Program-made: the position numbers and the translations under genes
From: Endozoicomonas sp965198415
GTDB lineage: Bacteria > Pseudomonadota > Gammaproteobacteria > Pseudomonadales > Endozoicomonadaceae
NCBI GenBank assembly: GCA_965198415.1
Contig: CBDAPN010000032.1
Span: forward strand, 744,001 to 808,000
DNA length: 64,000 nucleotides
Direction of reading: 5' to 3'
The notes under the pieces: generated by a model
What the model was told of the DNA's origin: nothing
The model's database searches: none
What the model saw: the letters and a program-made list of their open reading frames with translations, nothing else
Shown here: positions 8,991-16,882 of the stretch, piece after piece
How positions within the stretch are numbered: the first letter of the stretch is position 1
How the letters are laid out: every line of letters starts with the position of its first letter

Positions 8991-9401
8991 TCAGTCCTTT
9001 TTCTTGGGGCGCACATAAATCACCAGACTGTGATCAACAATTTCAAACCCGTGTTTTTCGGCAATGTCGTGCTGGCGTTTTTCGATGACTTCGTCAATGA
9101 ATTCGAGCACTTCACCAGTATCCATACACACCATGTGGTCATGATGCCCACCTCGGGAGAGCTCAAACACTGAATGGCCGCCATCGAAATTATGGCGGAT
9201 CACCAACCCAACCCCTTCAAACTGAGTCAACACTCGGTAAACCGTTGCTAAGCCGACGTCTTCTTCAGCTTCAAGCAAGGCTTTGTAGATATCTTCAGCA
9301 GAAAGGTGCTTTTCTTTTGCGCCTTCTAGAATTTGTAAAATCTTTACCCGAGGCAGGGTGACTTTTAGTCCTGCGTTGCGCAACTCTTGATCTTCTGACA
9401 C
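8991..9401 (-). CDS. fur: Ferric uptake regulator Fur
   Basis: Iron-responsive transcriptional repressor. 136 residues with a GTG start preceded by AGGGA. The winged helix (about 10-80) includes AEDIYKAL and VGLATVYRVLTQFEGVG. The dimerisation/metal domain has the HHDHMVCMDTGEVLEF segment. The second Cys of the E. coli CxxC zinc site is Thr here, as in Pseudomonas Fur, so the structural zinc site is of that type. The C-terminus ends in a Lys-rich tail (RPKKKD). It converges with recN and is divergent from bamE. The intergenic region contains a Fur-box-like palindrome, suggesting autoregulation. Confidence 0.97.
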   Translation of the reverse strand: MSEDQELRNAGLKVTLPRVKILQILEGAKEKHLSAEDIYKALLEAEEDVGLATVYRVLTQFEGVGLVIRHNFDGGHSVFELSRGGHHDHMVCMDTGEVLEFIDEVIEKRQHDIAEKHGFEIVDHSLVIYVRPKKKD

Positions 9402-9421
9402 GTTTCCCTAACCCTATGCAA

Positions 9422-9439
9422 GATAATCCTGCTATTATC
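9422..9439. promoter_or_regulatory. Fur-box-like palindrome / shared fur-bamE promoter
   Basis: GATAAT-6 nt-ATTATC inverted repeat in the divergent fur/bamE region. It resembles the GATAATGATAATCATTATC Fur box and also supplies -10-like GATAAT on each strand, so it may be operator, bidirectional promoter core, or both. Confidence 0.5.
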
Positions 9440-9539
9440 ACAATTTCGTACAGCTTTTTCATTGTTCGCCGAGATTTTCTCGCATTTGCGAACCAGCTGC
9501 CAATCTATTTTTGAGCAAGATAGTGGAAGTCTTAAACCG

Positions 9540-9908
9540 ATGCAAAAAACCACGATCGCCCTGGCCGCCGCACTTCTTTCAACCACCCTGTTAACAGGGT
9601 GTGCCAGCTCCACGGACAGTGGTTCGAAGCTTATCAGCTTCCCTGGTGCTTATAAAATTGATATTCAGCAAGGAAATGTCATCACCCGGAAAATGATTGA
9701 CCAGCTGCGCCCCGGAATGACGCGGACGCAAGTACAATACGTCATGGGCACCACACTCCTGCCAGACACCTTCAACAGCAACCGCTGGGATTACGTCTAT
9801 AGCATGCAACCTGGCGGCGACAAGCGCGAACAAACCACCATCACCCTGATCTTCAAAGACGACCTGCTAGATACCATTCAGGGTGATCTCAAGCCCAATC
9901 AACACTAA
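9540..9908 (+). CDS. bamE: Outer membrane assembly lipoprotein BamE (OmlA/SmpA)
   Basis: Lipoprotein subunit of the BAM complex that inserts beta-barrel proteins into the outer membrane. 122 residues from the ATG at 9540, chosen because it yields a proper lipoprotein signal (MQKTTIALAAALLSTTLLTGC) and has GGAAG about 9 nt upstream; a longer in-frame start at 9462 would bury the signal. The mature SmpA/OmlA domain contains VITRKMIDQLRPGMTRTQVQ, VMGTTLLPDTF and NRWDYVYSM, characteristic of BamE. It is divergent from fur, the usual gammaproteobacterial arrangement. Confidence 0.96.
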   Translation: MQKTTIALAAALLSTTLLTGCASSTDSGSKLISFPGAYKIDIQQGNVITRKMIDQLRPGMTRTQVQYVMGTTLLPDTFNSNRWDYVYSMQPGGDKREQTTITLIFKDDLLDTIQGDLKPNQH

Positions 9909-9914
9909 TTTTAC

Positions 9915-10241
9915 TCAGCCATTTGGCGCTGACTTTTTCAGTTTTGCCTGCTCCGCCCTGCGCTTGCGAACCTCTTTGGGGTCGGCAATCAAAGGGCGAT
10001 AAATCTCCACCCGCTCACCTTCCTTTAGTGCTTGCTCTTTGGGCTTAGGCACAGCTTTGCCAAATATTCCCAACCGCGCATTCTCAAGATCAATTTCCGG
10101 AAAGAACTCAACTATGCCAGACGCTCTGGCCGCTTCCATTACCGTAGTACCAAGGGGAACCAACAGAGAAATGATCTTCTGCTCATGGGCCAGAGCGTAG
10201 GCGACTTCCACGCAAATTTTAGGTTCATCCATCAACATCAA
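9915..10241 (-). CDS. rnfH: RnfH/RatB family ubiquitin-like protein
   Basis: Small beta-grasp (ubiquitin-like) protein of the UPF0125 family, 108 residues, function not well defined. The family core is visible: EVAYALAHEQKIISLLVP, VEFFPEIDLENARLGIFGK, and ERVEIYRPLIADPKEVRKRRAE, which is the conserved C-terminal signature. Its start overlaps the end of ratA by 4 nt, so the two are translationally coupled, as in E. coli. Start may be any of the closely spaced Met codons (residues 1, 2 or 4). Confidence 0.93.
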   Translation of the reverse strand: MMLMDEPKICVEVAYALAHEQKIISLLVPLGTTVMEAARASGIVEFFPEIDLENARLGIFGKAVPKPKEQALKEGERVEIYRPLIADPKEVRKRRAEQAKLKKSAPNG

Positions 10242-10669
10242 CCATAAATCTGTTTCGCTCTGCTGCTAAAGGCATCCACCATGGCGTTCATCATTTGACC
10301 AATCAGAGGGCCCAGAGTTGCCTGAGTCAGTTTGTTGCTCATTTCAAACTCAAGCTCAAATGAGATCCTACAACCTTCGCTGCCCAACGCCTGAAATGTC
10401 CACAGCCCCGCTAACTGTTTGAAAGGCCCACGTAGCAGGCGCATTTCAATAGACTGACCGGGCGTCATTATGTTGCGCGTGGAAAAACTGTGGCGTAGCC
10501 CCATTTTGGCAATCTCAAGAGTTGCTTCGAGCTGATTACCCTCTTGGCGGTCAATATGAGCACCGGCGCAACCGGGCAAAAACTCAGCATAGGACTCAAT
10601 ATCACTGACCAGATTGTACATTTGCTCTGCGGTATAAAGAACCAACGCAGAACGAGAGATCCTTGGCAT
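10238..10669 (-). CDS. ratA: RatA / coenzyme Q-binding START-like protein
   Basis: 143-residue protein of the polyketide cyclase/COQ10 START-like family. Relatives bind ubiquinone or related lipids and support respiration; E. coli RatA was also described as inhibiting 70S ribosome assembly. The family segments RSALVLYTAEQMYNLVSDIE, YAEFLPGCAGAHI and the C-terminal MMNAMVDAFSSRAKQIYG are clear. It forms a two-gene unit with rnfH. In this genome an NSS symporter gene sits between it and smpB, which are usually adjacent and divergent. Confidence 0.93.
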   Translation of the reverse strand: MPRISRSALVLYTAEQMYNLVSDIESYAEFLPGCAGAHIDRQEGNQLEATLEIAKMGLRHSFSTRNIMTPGQSIEMRLLRGPFKQLAGLWTFQALGSEGCRISFELEFEMSNKLTQATLGPLIGQMMNAMVDAFSSRAKQIYG

Positions 10670-10685
10670 GGCACGAGCCTTACAT

Positions 10686-10723
10686 AAAAAAAAGGCCGGA
10701 CAGGATAACCCATTCCGGCCTTT
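10686..10723 (-). terminator. Terminator after the NSS symporter gene
   Basis: Minus strand stem AAAGGCCGGA/TCCGGCCTTT followed by a run of T (eight A on the plus strand at 10686-10693). Confidence 0.85.
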
Positions 10724-10736
10724 GAATTAATAGAAT

Positions 10737-12095
10737 TCAGAACAGTACGCCAATCAGCACCGTCAACACACACAACGGCACGATCACACGGATCATGGCG
10801 CGCCACAGATTAAACACGCCCACACTGAGCCCCAGCTCCTTCGCCATGGTGGAACGTTTCATCACCCAACCTGCAAAAATAGAAACCAGCAGGCCACCCA
10901 CGGGCAACAGAATATTACTGGTGAGATAATCAAGCAGGTCAAAAAAGTTCTTTTCAAACAGCGTGAAGGTCAGATCACCACTCATAGAAAACACAGTACC
11001 AAGGCCAACCAACCAGATGGCCAAGCAAAGCACGATCGTCGCCACACTACGGCTCAGCGGAGTACGCTCAACGACCCAAGCCAGAGAAGGCTCCAGCAAC
11101 GAAATGGCTGAACTCAAAGCAGCAATACCCACCAGCACAAAGAAAATAAAACCAAAAAACTCACCCATTGGCATGTGGGCAAATGCTGCGGTCAACGAGA
11201 CAAACAACAACCCGGGGCCGGCAGAAGGCTCAAGTCCGTAGGCAAAGACGATGGGGAACACAATCAGGCCGGAGATAATAGCCATTAGAGTATCGAGCAC
11301 CGCAACATTGACGGCAGTTCTTGGAATGGAGTTATTGGCCGGCATATAAGCGCCGTACGCCATCAGACAGCACATCCCCAGACTCAGGGTAAAAAACGCC
11401 TGCCCAAGAGCGGCCACCAGTGCATCGATGGTAACTTTTGAGAAATCCACCGCAAACATGAAGCTCATACCACGCATAAACTGGCCAGTTTCCAGCATGC
11501 TATAAACGAGCATCACCAACAACAGCACAAACAAGGCTGGCATCATTACCTGCAAGCCTTTTTCCAGCCCTTTATGAATGCCCCGAAAGGTAATAAACAG
11601 CGTTAATAAGATAAACACAGTGTGCCAAAAAGTCTGCCGGGGTGCAGACGACACCAGAGCATTAAAGGCATCGCCCACCTGATTAGTGTCCATGCCGCTA
11701 AAAGCGCCGGTAATAATATCCCACGCATAAGAGAGCGACCAACCGGCAATGACGCTGTAAAAAGAGAGAATCAAAAAACCGGAGAGCATACCCATCCAAC
11801 CGATAATTCTCCATGATTTGTTGGCACCGAGGTCGCCGGTCAGTTTGCGAATAGCATTCAGTGGGCTCAGACGGGTATTTCGGCCGATGGCGGTCTCTGC
11901 CATCAGCAGGGGAATACCCATAATTGCGATGCAAAACAGATAAAGCATGACAAACGCACCGCCGCCATGCTGACCGGCGACGTACGGAAATTTCCAGATA
12001 TTTCCCAGCCCAATGGCAGAACCGGCAGCGGCGAGCAGAAAGGTCCAGCGATTGGCCCAGGTTTTCGTTGCAGTGGTTGGATTCTGTCCAGACAT
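10737..12095 (-). CDS. Sodium-dependent NSS/SNF-family transporter
   Basis: Inner-membrane sodium symporter of the neurotransmitter:sodium symporter family (LeuT fold), probably for an amino acid. About 452 residues with 11-12 hydrophobic segments. The TM1 signature LLAAAGSAIGLGNIWKFPYV includes the unwound sodium/substrate site, and GGGAFVMLYL follows in TM2. Start taken as the ATG at 12095 because GGGGA lies just upstream; an in-frame TTG at 12128 has no good ribosome site. Single gene with its own terminator. Substrate cannot be read from sequence. Confidence 0.93.
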   Translation of the reverse strand: MSGQNPTTATKTWANRWTFLLAAAGSAIGLGNIWKFPYVAGQHGGGAFVMLYLFCIAIMGIPLLMAETAIGRNTRLSPLNAIRKLTGDLGANKSWRIIGWMGMLSGFLILSFYSVIAGWSLSYAWDIITGAFSGMDTNQVGDAFNALVSSAPRQTFWHTVFILLTLFITFRGIHKGLEKGLQVMMPALFVLLLVMLVYSMLETGQFMRGMSFMFAVDFSKVTIDALVAALGQAFFTLSLGMCCLMAYGAYMPANNSIPRTAVNVAVLDTLMAIISGLIVFPIVFAYGLEPSAGPGLLFVSLTAAFAHMPMGEFFGFIFFVLVGIAALSSAISLLEPSLAWVVERTPLSRSVATIVLCLAIWLVGLGTVFSMSGDLTFTLFEKNFFDLLDYLTSNILLPVGGLLVSIFAGWVMKRSTMAKELGLSVGVFNLWRAMIRVIVPLCVLTVLIGVLF

Positions 12096-12650
12096 GAGTT
12101 CCCCAGTATGTCGAGTTATTTTATCCAAAGGTCATTGGTAATGGGTTTACAAAAAGCCAGAATAGATGGCCACGATCTCCGGTTAGCGGGGATCAGCGTG
12201 TAACTGTATCGAAGCGTTGAAGCGCCAAAGGCTTATTCAAACGGCTTCGGGCGATTTGAGTATTGCTGCGCGAGATTTTCACGGGAACAACCTAATCCCG
12301 ACAATCTCCTGACCGAAAACCAGAACGGAAGGCTGTTAATGGACTTAAAGCAACCAATAAACTTAAGGCGAACCCGAAACAGCCTGCTGAAAGGGAACGG
12401 AGAAGATCAGACAGGTTCGGCGTCATTGTACCTTTTGGAGAACACATCTCAACCGTTTTTGCCACTAATGGGATAAAAACCGAGCTTTTTAATTATTAAT
12501 TGAAATTAAAAAATAAATGTTCACTACTTTTATCTTGGGTAGGCAAGGACTGCTATTTTTAACCGACACTACCCAAGGCAAGTGTCGTACAGGTAGTGAC
12601 TTTATCTCACGCTACTCCTATAATCCGCGCCTCAGCAACGAGTTCATAGA
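12096..12650. other. Intergenic region between symporter gene and smpB
   Basis: About 555 nt with no convincing coding sequence in either strand. It holds the presumed symporter promoter, an AT-rich stretch near 12490-12520 and the smpB promoter at its right end. Confidence 0.6.
12596..12624 (+). promoter_or_regulatory. Sigma-70 promoter of smpB
   Basis: GTGACT (-35, 4/6), 17 nt, TATAAT (-10, 6/6), 26 nt before the smpB start codon. Confidence 0.7.
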
Positions 12651-13130
12651 ATGGCAAAGAGTTCCAAAAAAGGTAAAAAGGGCGACTCCTCCATTGTCGT
12701 CAACAAGAAAGCCCGTCACGATTTCCACATTGACGAGACGTTCGAAGCAGGCATCTCTCTGGCAGGCTGGGAAGTGAAAAGTCTCCGCCAGGGCAAAGTC
12801 CAGCTGGTAGACAGCTACGTCTTGCTGAAAGATGGCGAGGCCTGGCTGATTGGTGCCCAGATCACCCCTTTGATCACCGCATCCACCCACGTAGTGGCCG
12901 ACCCACTGCGTGACCGCAAGCTCCTGCTTAATCGCAGAGAATTGGCCAACCTTTTCTCCATTACGCAGCAAAAAGGTCACGCCTGCATTGCCACCAAACT
13001 CTACTGGAAACGCCACCTGATCAAGTGCCAAATTGCTCTGGCACGGGGTAAAAAAGAGTTCGATAAACGTGCGGCCACCAAAGAGCGCGAGTGGAACATT
13101 GAAAAGCAGCGAGTAATGAACCGCGGCTAA
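12651..13130 (+). CDS. smpB: tmRNA-binding protein SmpB
   Basis: Binds tmRNA and brings it to stalled ribosomes for trans-translation. 159 residues. After a Lys-rich start the SmpB core appears: VVNKKARHDFHIDETFEAGI, WEVKSLRQGKVQLVDSYV, then HACIATKLYWKRHLIKCQIA and the basic tail with KKEFDKRAATKEREWNIEKQ, which inserts into the ribosomal A site. Immediately upstream of ssrA, its RNA partner, separated by about 105 nt. Confidence 0.98.
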   Translation: MAKSSKKGKKGDSSIVVNKKARHDFHIDETFEAGISLAGWEVKSLRQGKVQLVDSYVLLKDGEAWLIGAQITPLITASTHVVADPLRDRKLLLNRRELANLFSITQQKGHACIATKLYWKRHLIKCQIALARGKKEFDKRAATKEREWNIEKQRVMNRG

Positions 13131-13235
13131 CATAACCTCCCGCAAGGAGGCGATGTCCGCCTTAAAACATTTAACCAAAAACCCAGTTGCATTTGTCGCC
13201 GACTTTTGGCATAAATACGACAACGTTTTGTTATC

Positions 13236-13600
13236 GGGGGCGATCAGGATTCGACGACGGTTACGAAACCTAAGGTGCATGTCGAGGGCGTAGCGGCTCT
13301 CGTAAATCAAAACGCTACAAACGTATAGTTGCTAACGATAATAGCTACGAAGGAGCCATGGCTGCCTAATTACAGTCATCTCCCGATCACTCTGTCTTGT
13401 CTATTGGGTGGAAATGATCGTTACCGAAAATAGAATCGCCACATCGGCCTTCCTGGAGTCGGTGGGTTAAATCCACAGGATCGCGCAGTGTCACCCTGAC
13501 CGTTGGGTCGTTCTGCGTTAACTAAATAACGGAAGCTAAGCATGTAGAGCCAAAGGCGTAGAGCTGGCGGACGCGGGTTCAAATCCCGCCGCCTCCACCA
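13236..13600 (+). ncRNA. ssrA: Transfer-messenger RNA (tmRNA)
   Basis: Rescue RNA acting as tRNA and mRNA. The 5' end GGGGGCG pairs over seven positions with CGCCTCC at the 3' end, followed by ACCA at 13597-13600. The conserved GGATTCGAC D-like region follows the 5' stem and the T arm GCGGGTTCAAATCCCGC precedes the 3' stem. The tag reading frame is at 13331-13369: GCT AAC GAT AAT AGC TAC GAA GGA GCC ATG GCT GCC TAA, giving ANDNSYEGAMAA, ending in the Ala-Ala degron. The 365-nt length is normal for a one-piece tmRNA. The gene's 3' end is a frequent integration site, and a defence island begins directly after it. Confidence 0.97.
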
Positions 13601-13607
13601 AATACGA

Positions 13608-13638
13608 AACCCCAACTGTTATCAGTTGGGGTTTTTTA
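13608..13638 (+). terminator. Terminator of ssrA
   Basis: Stem AACCCCAACTG/CAGTTGGGGTT with a run of six T, 8 nt after the tmRNA 3' end. Confidence 0.92.
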
Positions 13639-13709
13639 TTGCCTATAGCCCGCGCTACAGGCCTTATGTGGCAAGGATTTACGGACTCCGCTGCCTTTGC
13701 AATCTCGGA

Positions 13710-13773
13710 CTATTCGAGGCAAATATTCTCTAAATTGCCGAATACTCTCTGCGCCTCTCCCTACCTCGAATAG
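13710..13773. repeat. Inverted repeat at the island boundary
   Basis: Perfect 10-bp arms CTATTCGAGG (13710-13719) and CCTCGAATAG (13764-13773), 44 nt apart, in a non-coding stretch between ssrA and the WYL gene. This could be a recombinase or regulator site. The rest of 13639-14101 holds the WYL promoter and no gene I can support. Confidence 0.45.
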
Positions 13774-13885
13774 CCAAAGTCCATAATCAGAGAACAGAGA
13801 AACCTTTAAAATCAGTAGATTACCATCAGGCTAATCGAAAGGTGTGTTGGGTGAATTGGTTGGGCGAAAGGGACATAAGTGTAAT

Positions 13886-13901
13886 AATCATAAAAATGAT
13901 T
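13886..13901. promoter_or_regulatory. Candidate operator palindrome upstream of WYL regulator
   Basis: AATCAT-aaaa-ATGATT, a perfect 6+6 inverted repeat ending 12 nt before the -35 element of the WYL gene. Its position suits autoregulation by a dimeric WYL-type repressor; this is inference. Confidence 0.45.
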
Positions 13902-13913
13902 GTGGTTATCATA

Positions 13914-13942
13914 TTGACACGTACTATATTATCATTTAAAAC
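13914..13942 (+). promoter_or_regulatory. Sigma-70 promoter for the WYL regulator and restriction operon
   Basis: TTGACA (6/6), 17 nt, TAAAAC (4/6). The untranslated leader to the ATG at 14102 would be about 150 nt. Confidence 0.6.
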
Positions 13943-14101
13943 TACACCATACTAAACAGTTGTACCTAGTCCGCAGGAGTTGTTAGCAACCTTTTGCAGG
14001 CAACTAACGACTCGAGCCCTAGCAGTCAACAAGAGCGAGAGGATAAAACTTAAGCGCCTAGTTTGAACAACAACGCTTTATTAGAAAGTACAGGGAACCG
14101 A

Positions 14102-15001
14102 ATGCCCAACGAGCAAAACTCACAAGATCAGCTGGCGACAATTAGCCAAGTCCAAAGAGAGCGTCTATTTCACATAGACTTCAAGCTCTACTTTCTGGGC
14201 TCGGTCAATCGCACTGATTTGGTATCACGTTTTGGCATCAAGGAAGCAGCTGCCTCAAGAGGCCTTTCCCTGTATAAAAATCTCGCCCCTAAAAACATCG
14301 AATACGACACCAAAGCCAAAACCTATATCCAGCGAGAAGGTTTTACACCACTCTTTGAGTATTCAGGCAGCCAAACATTAGCAGTACTACTAAATGGTTT
14401 TGGTGATGATTTCGTCGGAACACAAAAGCCAATCGTTACCTGCGAAGCACCAACACAACTGAACTATCCAAATATACAAACACTCGCTTTTATTACGCGT
14501 GCCATTCATAACAGCCAGATCTTAAAGATCAAGTATCGCTCTCTATCCAGCGGCTTAAGTGAAAGAGAGATCGTGCCTTTTGCGTTAATCGATAATGGGC
14601 TGCGTTGGCATGTGAGAGGTTACGATCGTGCGCGAAGCCGTTTTGCTGACTTTGTTGTTAATCGCATAGAAGCACCTCAGCTGATAAACGAAGAGATTCC
14701 AGAAGAGCAAACAAAGGAAGCAGATAATCAGTGGAATCGCATTGTCGAACTCCATATTGTTCCCCATCCTAAGCTCAAACATCCCGAAACGATTGAAGCC
14801 GAATATGCCATGAATAGCGGCTTATTGAACCTTAACGTTCGTGCTGCACTTGCGGGGTATGTTTTAAGGAAGTGGAGCGTAGACTGCTCAAAAGAGCATA
14901 CGTTTGCAGGGCCGGAGTCCCACCTTTGGTTGAAGAACAGACCCACCCTGTACGGGGTCGACAACTTGAGTCTAGCACCGGGCTATAAGCCTGATGACTG
15001 A
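14102..15001 (+). CDS. WYL-domain transcriptional regulator of the defence island
   Basis: A 299-residue DNA-binding regulator with the wHTH-WYL-WCX architecture of BrxR/CapW-type repressors that control phage-defence loci. The N-terminal winged helix (about 25-90) contains YFLGSVNRTDLVSRFGIKEA. The WYL domain (about 130-200) contains ILKIKYRSLSSGLSEREIVP and LRWHVRGYDRARSRFADFV, with the ligand-sensing pattern typical of WYL. A C-terminal extension follows. Start taken at ATG 14102 (AGGGA 7 nt upstream) rather than an in-frame TTG at 14063. It lies upstream of and co-directional with hsdM. The regulator role over the restriction genes is inferred from position and family. Confidence 0.82.
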   Translation: MPNEQNSQDQLATISQVQRERLFHIDFKLYFLGSVNRTDLVSRFGIKEAAASRGLSLYKNLAPKNIEYDTKAKTYIQREGFTPLFEYSGSQTLAVLLNGFGDDFVGTQKPIVTCEAPTQLNYPNIQTLAFITRAIHNSQILKIKYRSLSSGLSEREIVPFALIDNGLRWHVRGYDRARSRFADFVVNRIEAPQLINEEIPEEQTKEADNQWNRIVELHIVPHPKLKHPETIEAEYAMNSGLLNLNVRAALAGYVLRKWSVDCSKEHTFAGPESHLWLKNRPTLYGVDNLSLAPGYKPDD

Positions 15002-15121
15002 GGTAGAAAACAGACCAATGACAGACCCAGCGACAAATAAAAGCGTTATCAACGATCATTTTGAACAGATTGTTAATTTTCACTACACACCAACCATCGG
15101 TGTAAAGAGGAAAAACAGAAT

Positions 15122-16882
15122 ATGAACAATGCAGAACAGCAGTTTTTAAAGGAGCTCGATGTAAAGCTTTGGGCCTCAGCCGATCGTCTTCGCAACAACT
15201 TAGATGCAGCCAATTATAAGCACGTTGTACTGGGCCTTATCTTCCTAAAATATGTATCAGACGCATTTGAAGAACATCGCGAAGAGCTTAACTTTCTCTT
15301 TACGCAAGATGCCCCTTTTCCGAATGGGGACGACAACATCTATTACATGCCACGCGAAGATTACGACTCTGACGAAGAGTATAACGAGGCACTCAATACG
15401 GAGCTTGAATTACACGAATACTACCAAGAAAAAAATGTTTTCTGGGTGCCTAAGCAAGCTCGTTGGGAGTTTCTAAAAAACTCCGCTGCGCTTCCAATTG
15501 GTACTGAAATTGAATTAGAAAGCGGTGATAAATTCAAACTCACTTCCATCTCGAAGCTAATAGACAACGCCCTTGAAGCCATCGAAACCTACAAGATAGA
15601 TGACAAACTCGCTAACCCGAAGCTAAAAGGCGTTCTACCTCGTATCAGCCGTTATGAAGTAGACAACCACAACTTAACTGAGCTTATCAATAAGTTCTCA
15701 GATACCAGTTTCCGCAACCCAGAATATAAGGGGCAAAAACTAGACCTTCATAGCAAAGATATTCTTGGCCATGTGTACGAATACTTCCTTGGGCAATTCG
15801 CATTAGCCGAAGGTAAGCAAGGCGGCCAATACTACACCCCAAAGAGCATCGTTACGCTCATTGTTGAAATGCTGGAACCTTATCAAGGCCGCGTGTATGA
15901 CCCAGCCATGGGAGCTGGGGGATTTTTTGTTAGCAACGATAAATTTATCGAAGCTCATGCCACCGAAAAGCACTATGACGCAGCCACACAACGCAAGCAT
16001 ATTTCCGTTTATGGCCAAGAGAGCAACCCGACAACCTGGAAGCTCGCTGCGATGAATATGGCAATTCGCGGCATTGACTTTAACTTTGGCAAAAAGAATG
16101 CGGATACCTTCTTAGATGATCAGCATCCAGACCTGCGTGCTGATTTTGTGATGGCCAACCCGCCTTTCAATGTTAAAGACTGGTGGCATGGCAAACTTGA
16201 AGGAGATGCTCGTTGGAAATACGGCACACCACCGGCTGGCAATGCCAACTACGGTTGGATCCAGCACATGCTGCACCACCTTAGTGATAACGGCTCGATG
16301 GGCTTATTGTTGGCGAATGGCTCCATGAGTTCGAATACCAACAATGAGGGTGAAATCAGAAAATCTCTAATCCTAGGTAATACAGAAAATAACGTCCCCG
16401 GTGATCTTATTGAATGTATGGTGGCCTTACCCGGACAGCTATTTACCAACACTCAAATTCCAGCCTGTATTTGGTTTCTAACTAAAAATAAAAAAGGCGG
16501 CAATGGCAAACGCAACCGTTGCGGCGAAACCTTATTTATCAATGCTAGAAATCTAGGCTTCTTAAAAGATCGGGTCTTGAGAGACTTTACAGACGAAGAC
16601 ATTGCCAAAATTGCTGACACATTCCACGCTTGGCAAAAAGGTGAGAATTACGAAGATATCAAAGGCTTCTGTTATTCCGCTTCTTTGGATGACCTTAAAA
16701 AACACGACTTTGTATTAACACCTGGTCGATATGTGGGAGCGGCGGATATCGACATAGACGATGAGTCATTCCCAGAAAAAATGCAGCGTTTGACAGTACA
16801 GCTTAAGTCCCAGTTTGAAGAATCCGATCGATTAGAAAAAGCGATTAAGGACAATTTAGTGGGGATTGGTTATGAGCTCTAA
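15122..16882 (+). CDS. hsdM: Type I restriction-modification DNA methyltransferase HsdM
   Basis: N6-adenine methyltransferase subunit of a type I restriction-modification enzyme. 586 residues, intact. The N-terminal helical domain (HsdM_N) contains LWASADRLRNNLDAANYKH and LGLIFLKYVSDAF. The catalytic domain has the SAM-binding motif DPAMGAGGFFVSN near residue 260 and the catalytic motif IV NPPF near 346. ATG at 15122 has GAGG about 10 nt upstream. It overlaps hsdS by 11 nt. Codon use is more AT-rich than the flanking housekeeping genes, consistent with transfer. Confidence 0.97.
   Translation: MNNAEQQFLKELDVKLWASADRLRNNLDAANYKHVVLGLIFLKYVSDAFEEHREELNFLFTQDAPFPNGDDNIYYMPREDYDSDEEYNEALNTELELHEYYQEKNVFWVPKQARWEFLKNSAALPIGTEIELESGDKFKLTSISKLIDNALEAIETYKIDDKLANPKLKGVLPRISRYEVDNHNLTELINKFSDTSFRNPEYKGQKLDLHSKDILGHVYEYFLGQFALAEGKQGGQYYTPKSIVTLIVEMLEPYQGRVYDPAMGAGGFFVSNDKFIEAHATEKHYDAATQRKHISVYGQESNPTTWKLAAMNMAIRGIDFNFGKKNADTFLDDQHPDLRADFVMANPPFNVKDWWHGKLEGDARWKYGTPPAGNANYGWIQHMLHHLSDNGSMGLLLANGSMSSNTNNEGEIRKSLILGNTENNVPGDLIECMVALPGQLFTNTQIPACIWFLTKNKKGGNGKRNRCGETLFINARNLGFLKDRVLRDFTDEDIAKIADTFHAWQKGENYEDIKGFCYSASLDDLKKHDFVLTPGRYVGAADIDIDDESFPEKMQRLTVQLKSQFEESDRLEKAIKDNLVGIGYEL

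Noticed and set aside
13136..13150. Terminator after smpB (CCTCC/GGAGG stem)
   Set aside because: Five-pair stem without a T run; read-through into ssrA or a separate ssrA promoter cannot be told apart.
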